Source: Rhodospirillales bacterium (GTDB lineage: Bacteria; Pseudomonadota; Alphaproteobacteria; Rhodospirillales; UBA2165). From it: a stretch of 64,000 nucleotides of DNA. The position numbers and the translations under genes are program-made. The notes beneath the pieces were generated by a model, which saw nothing but the letters and a program-made list of their open reading frames with translations, was not told where the DNA came from and did no database searches. Positions 63,672-64,000 of the stretch are shown here, in pieces. How positions within the stretch are numbered: the stretch's first letter is position 1; each line of letters begins with the position of its first letter. Location: assembly GCA_022823235.1 (NCBI GenBank), contig JAJDXO010000009.1:1-64000 (forward strand). The letters run 5' to 3'.

Positions 63672-64000
63672 GAAATCACTCCCCGGGCTCCGGTCTCATG
63701 TAAAAGCTGAAAGGTCGGCCATGATACAGGACCCAGATATATGGCCGCGGGGGTTGATTCGTAAAGCCCGAAAGGGCTATTCACGGCCTGTCGTTTCCGG
63801 GGTCGCCGGGCGGTCCGCCGGAGCGCCGCAATCGGCCCCATTCTTGCCACATTGTGCTGTTAACCGGAACAAGGCTCGCGTGCGCTTATCCACAAAATGT
63901 GGTATGCAATCAGTGCCTACCTTACTATGAGTAGCTTGTTTACAGGCAGGACCCGCCTTTTGACATCCACCCGCAGATAGACCGCGAGCCCGACGAATCG
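63672..64000. other. Non-coding end of window with a perfect DnaA box
   Basis: No gene is supportable in the last 329 bp. TTATCCACA, a perfect DnaA box, lies at 63886-63894 and overlaps the dyad CCACA-AAA-TGTGG (63890-63902). A perfect -35 hexamer TTGACA begins at 63960, but no -10 is seen before the window ends; it could drive a rightward gene beyond the edge. Confidence 0.5.

Noticed and set aside
62340..64000. Chromosomal origin of replication
   Set aside because: DnaA boxes and an AT-rich patch are present, but boxes are not clustered and no origin-linked gene (dnaA, hemE, parAB, gidAB) is in the window.

Overview
The window is GC-rich, densely coding DNA from an alphaproteobacterium, most likely in or near Rhodospirillales. 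Four things support this. All three CckA-ChpT-CtrA phosphorelay proteins are present. There are alphaproteobacterial marker genes (flbT, a TrcR/DUF1013 regulator, COQ9, DUF1192, DUF4164, a two-piece PntA). The recA 5' region has GAAC-N7-GAAC-like sites. The order zapA - 6S RNA - 5-formyl-THF cyclo-ligase is the one expected. No insertion sequence, prophage, CRISPR array or tRNA was seen, so this looks like ordinary chromosome with one catabolic-looking accessory stretch.

Layout. 0-4.6 kb: a two-subunit NAD-dependent formate dehydrogenase (NuoE-NuoF fusion plus NuoG-like molybdo/tungsto subunit) behind a REP-like repeat cluster. 4.9-8.6 kb: chpT facing ctrA, then flbT, a flagellin with strikingly damaged terminal domains, and a DksA-like regulator. 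8.7-10.0 kb: polyamine genes speH-speE. 10-15.3 kb: a secreted protein, a reductive-dehalogenase-like iron-sulfur protein and pyruvate carboxylase. 15.5-22.8 kb: single genes in changing orientation (a binding protein without signal peptide, quinone reductase, MBL hydrolase, FAH/hydratase-family enzyme, GST-like protein, alpha/beta hydrolase, arylsulfotransferase-like protein), with perfect palindromes at the convergent ends. 23-27 kb: cckA and recA. 27-41.2 kb: alaS-pyk, a permease, a sugar-nucleotide epimerase, acyl-CoA ligase, PepF, a UbiB-type kinase and pntAA-pntAB-pntB. 41.3-48.9 kb: rpsU, deformylase, COQ9, phosphofructokinase between two DUF465 genes, an aldehyde dehydrogenase, TrcR and a quinone reductase. 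48.9-49.2 kb: a non-coding interval. 49.3-55 kb: Hsp20, L31, an MFS pump and a three-gene MotA/MotB/OmpA-like envelope module. 55-62.3 kb: suhB, efp, thiE, a VOC protein, an AlkD-like protein, gap, DUF4164, zapA, 6S RNA, fthC and ymdB. The window ends with a TRAP-type binding protein and AT-rich or non-coding DNA carrying DnaA boxes.

The most interesting points are: (1) a perfect 15-bp palindromic CtrA box (TTAA-N7-TTAA) directly upstream of a roughly 100-nt candidate small RNA with its own strong terminator, in the same window as ctrA, chpT and cckA; (2) a MotA-like/MotB-like pair with a very long coiled coil, next to a repeat-bearing OmpA protein, which may form an envelope-spanning proton-driven machine; (3) a flagellin whose core is intact while the expected leucines of both terminal helices are mostly Pro or Ser; (4) two solute-binding proteins and one arylsulfotransferase that lack export signals.
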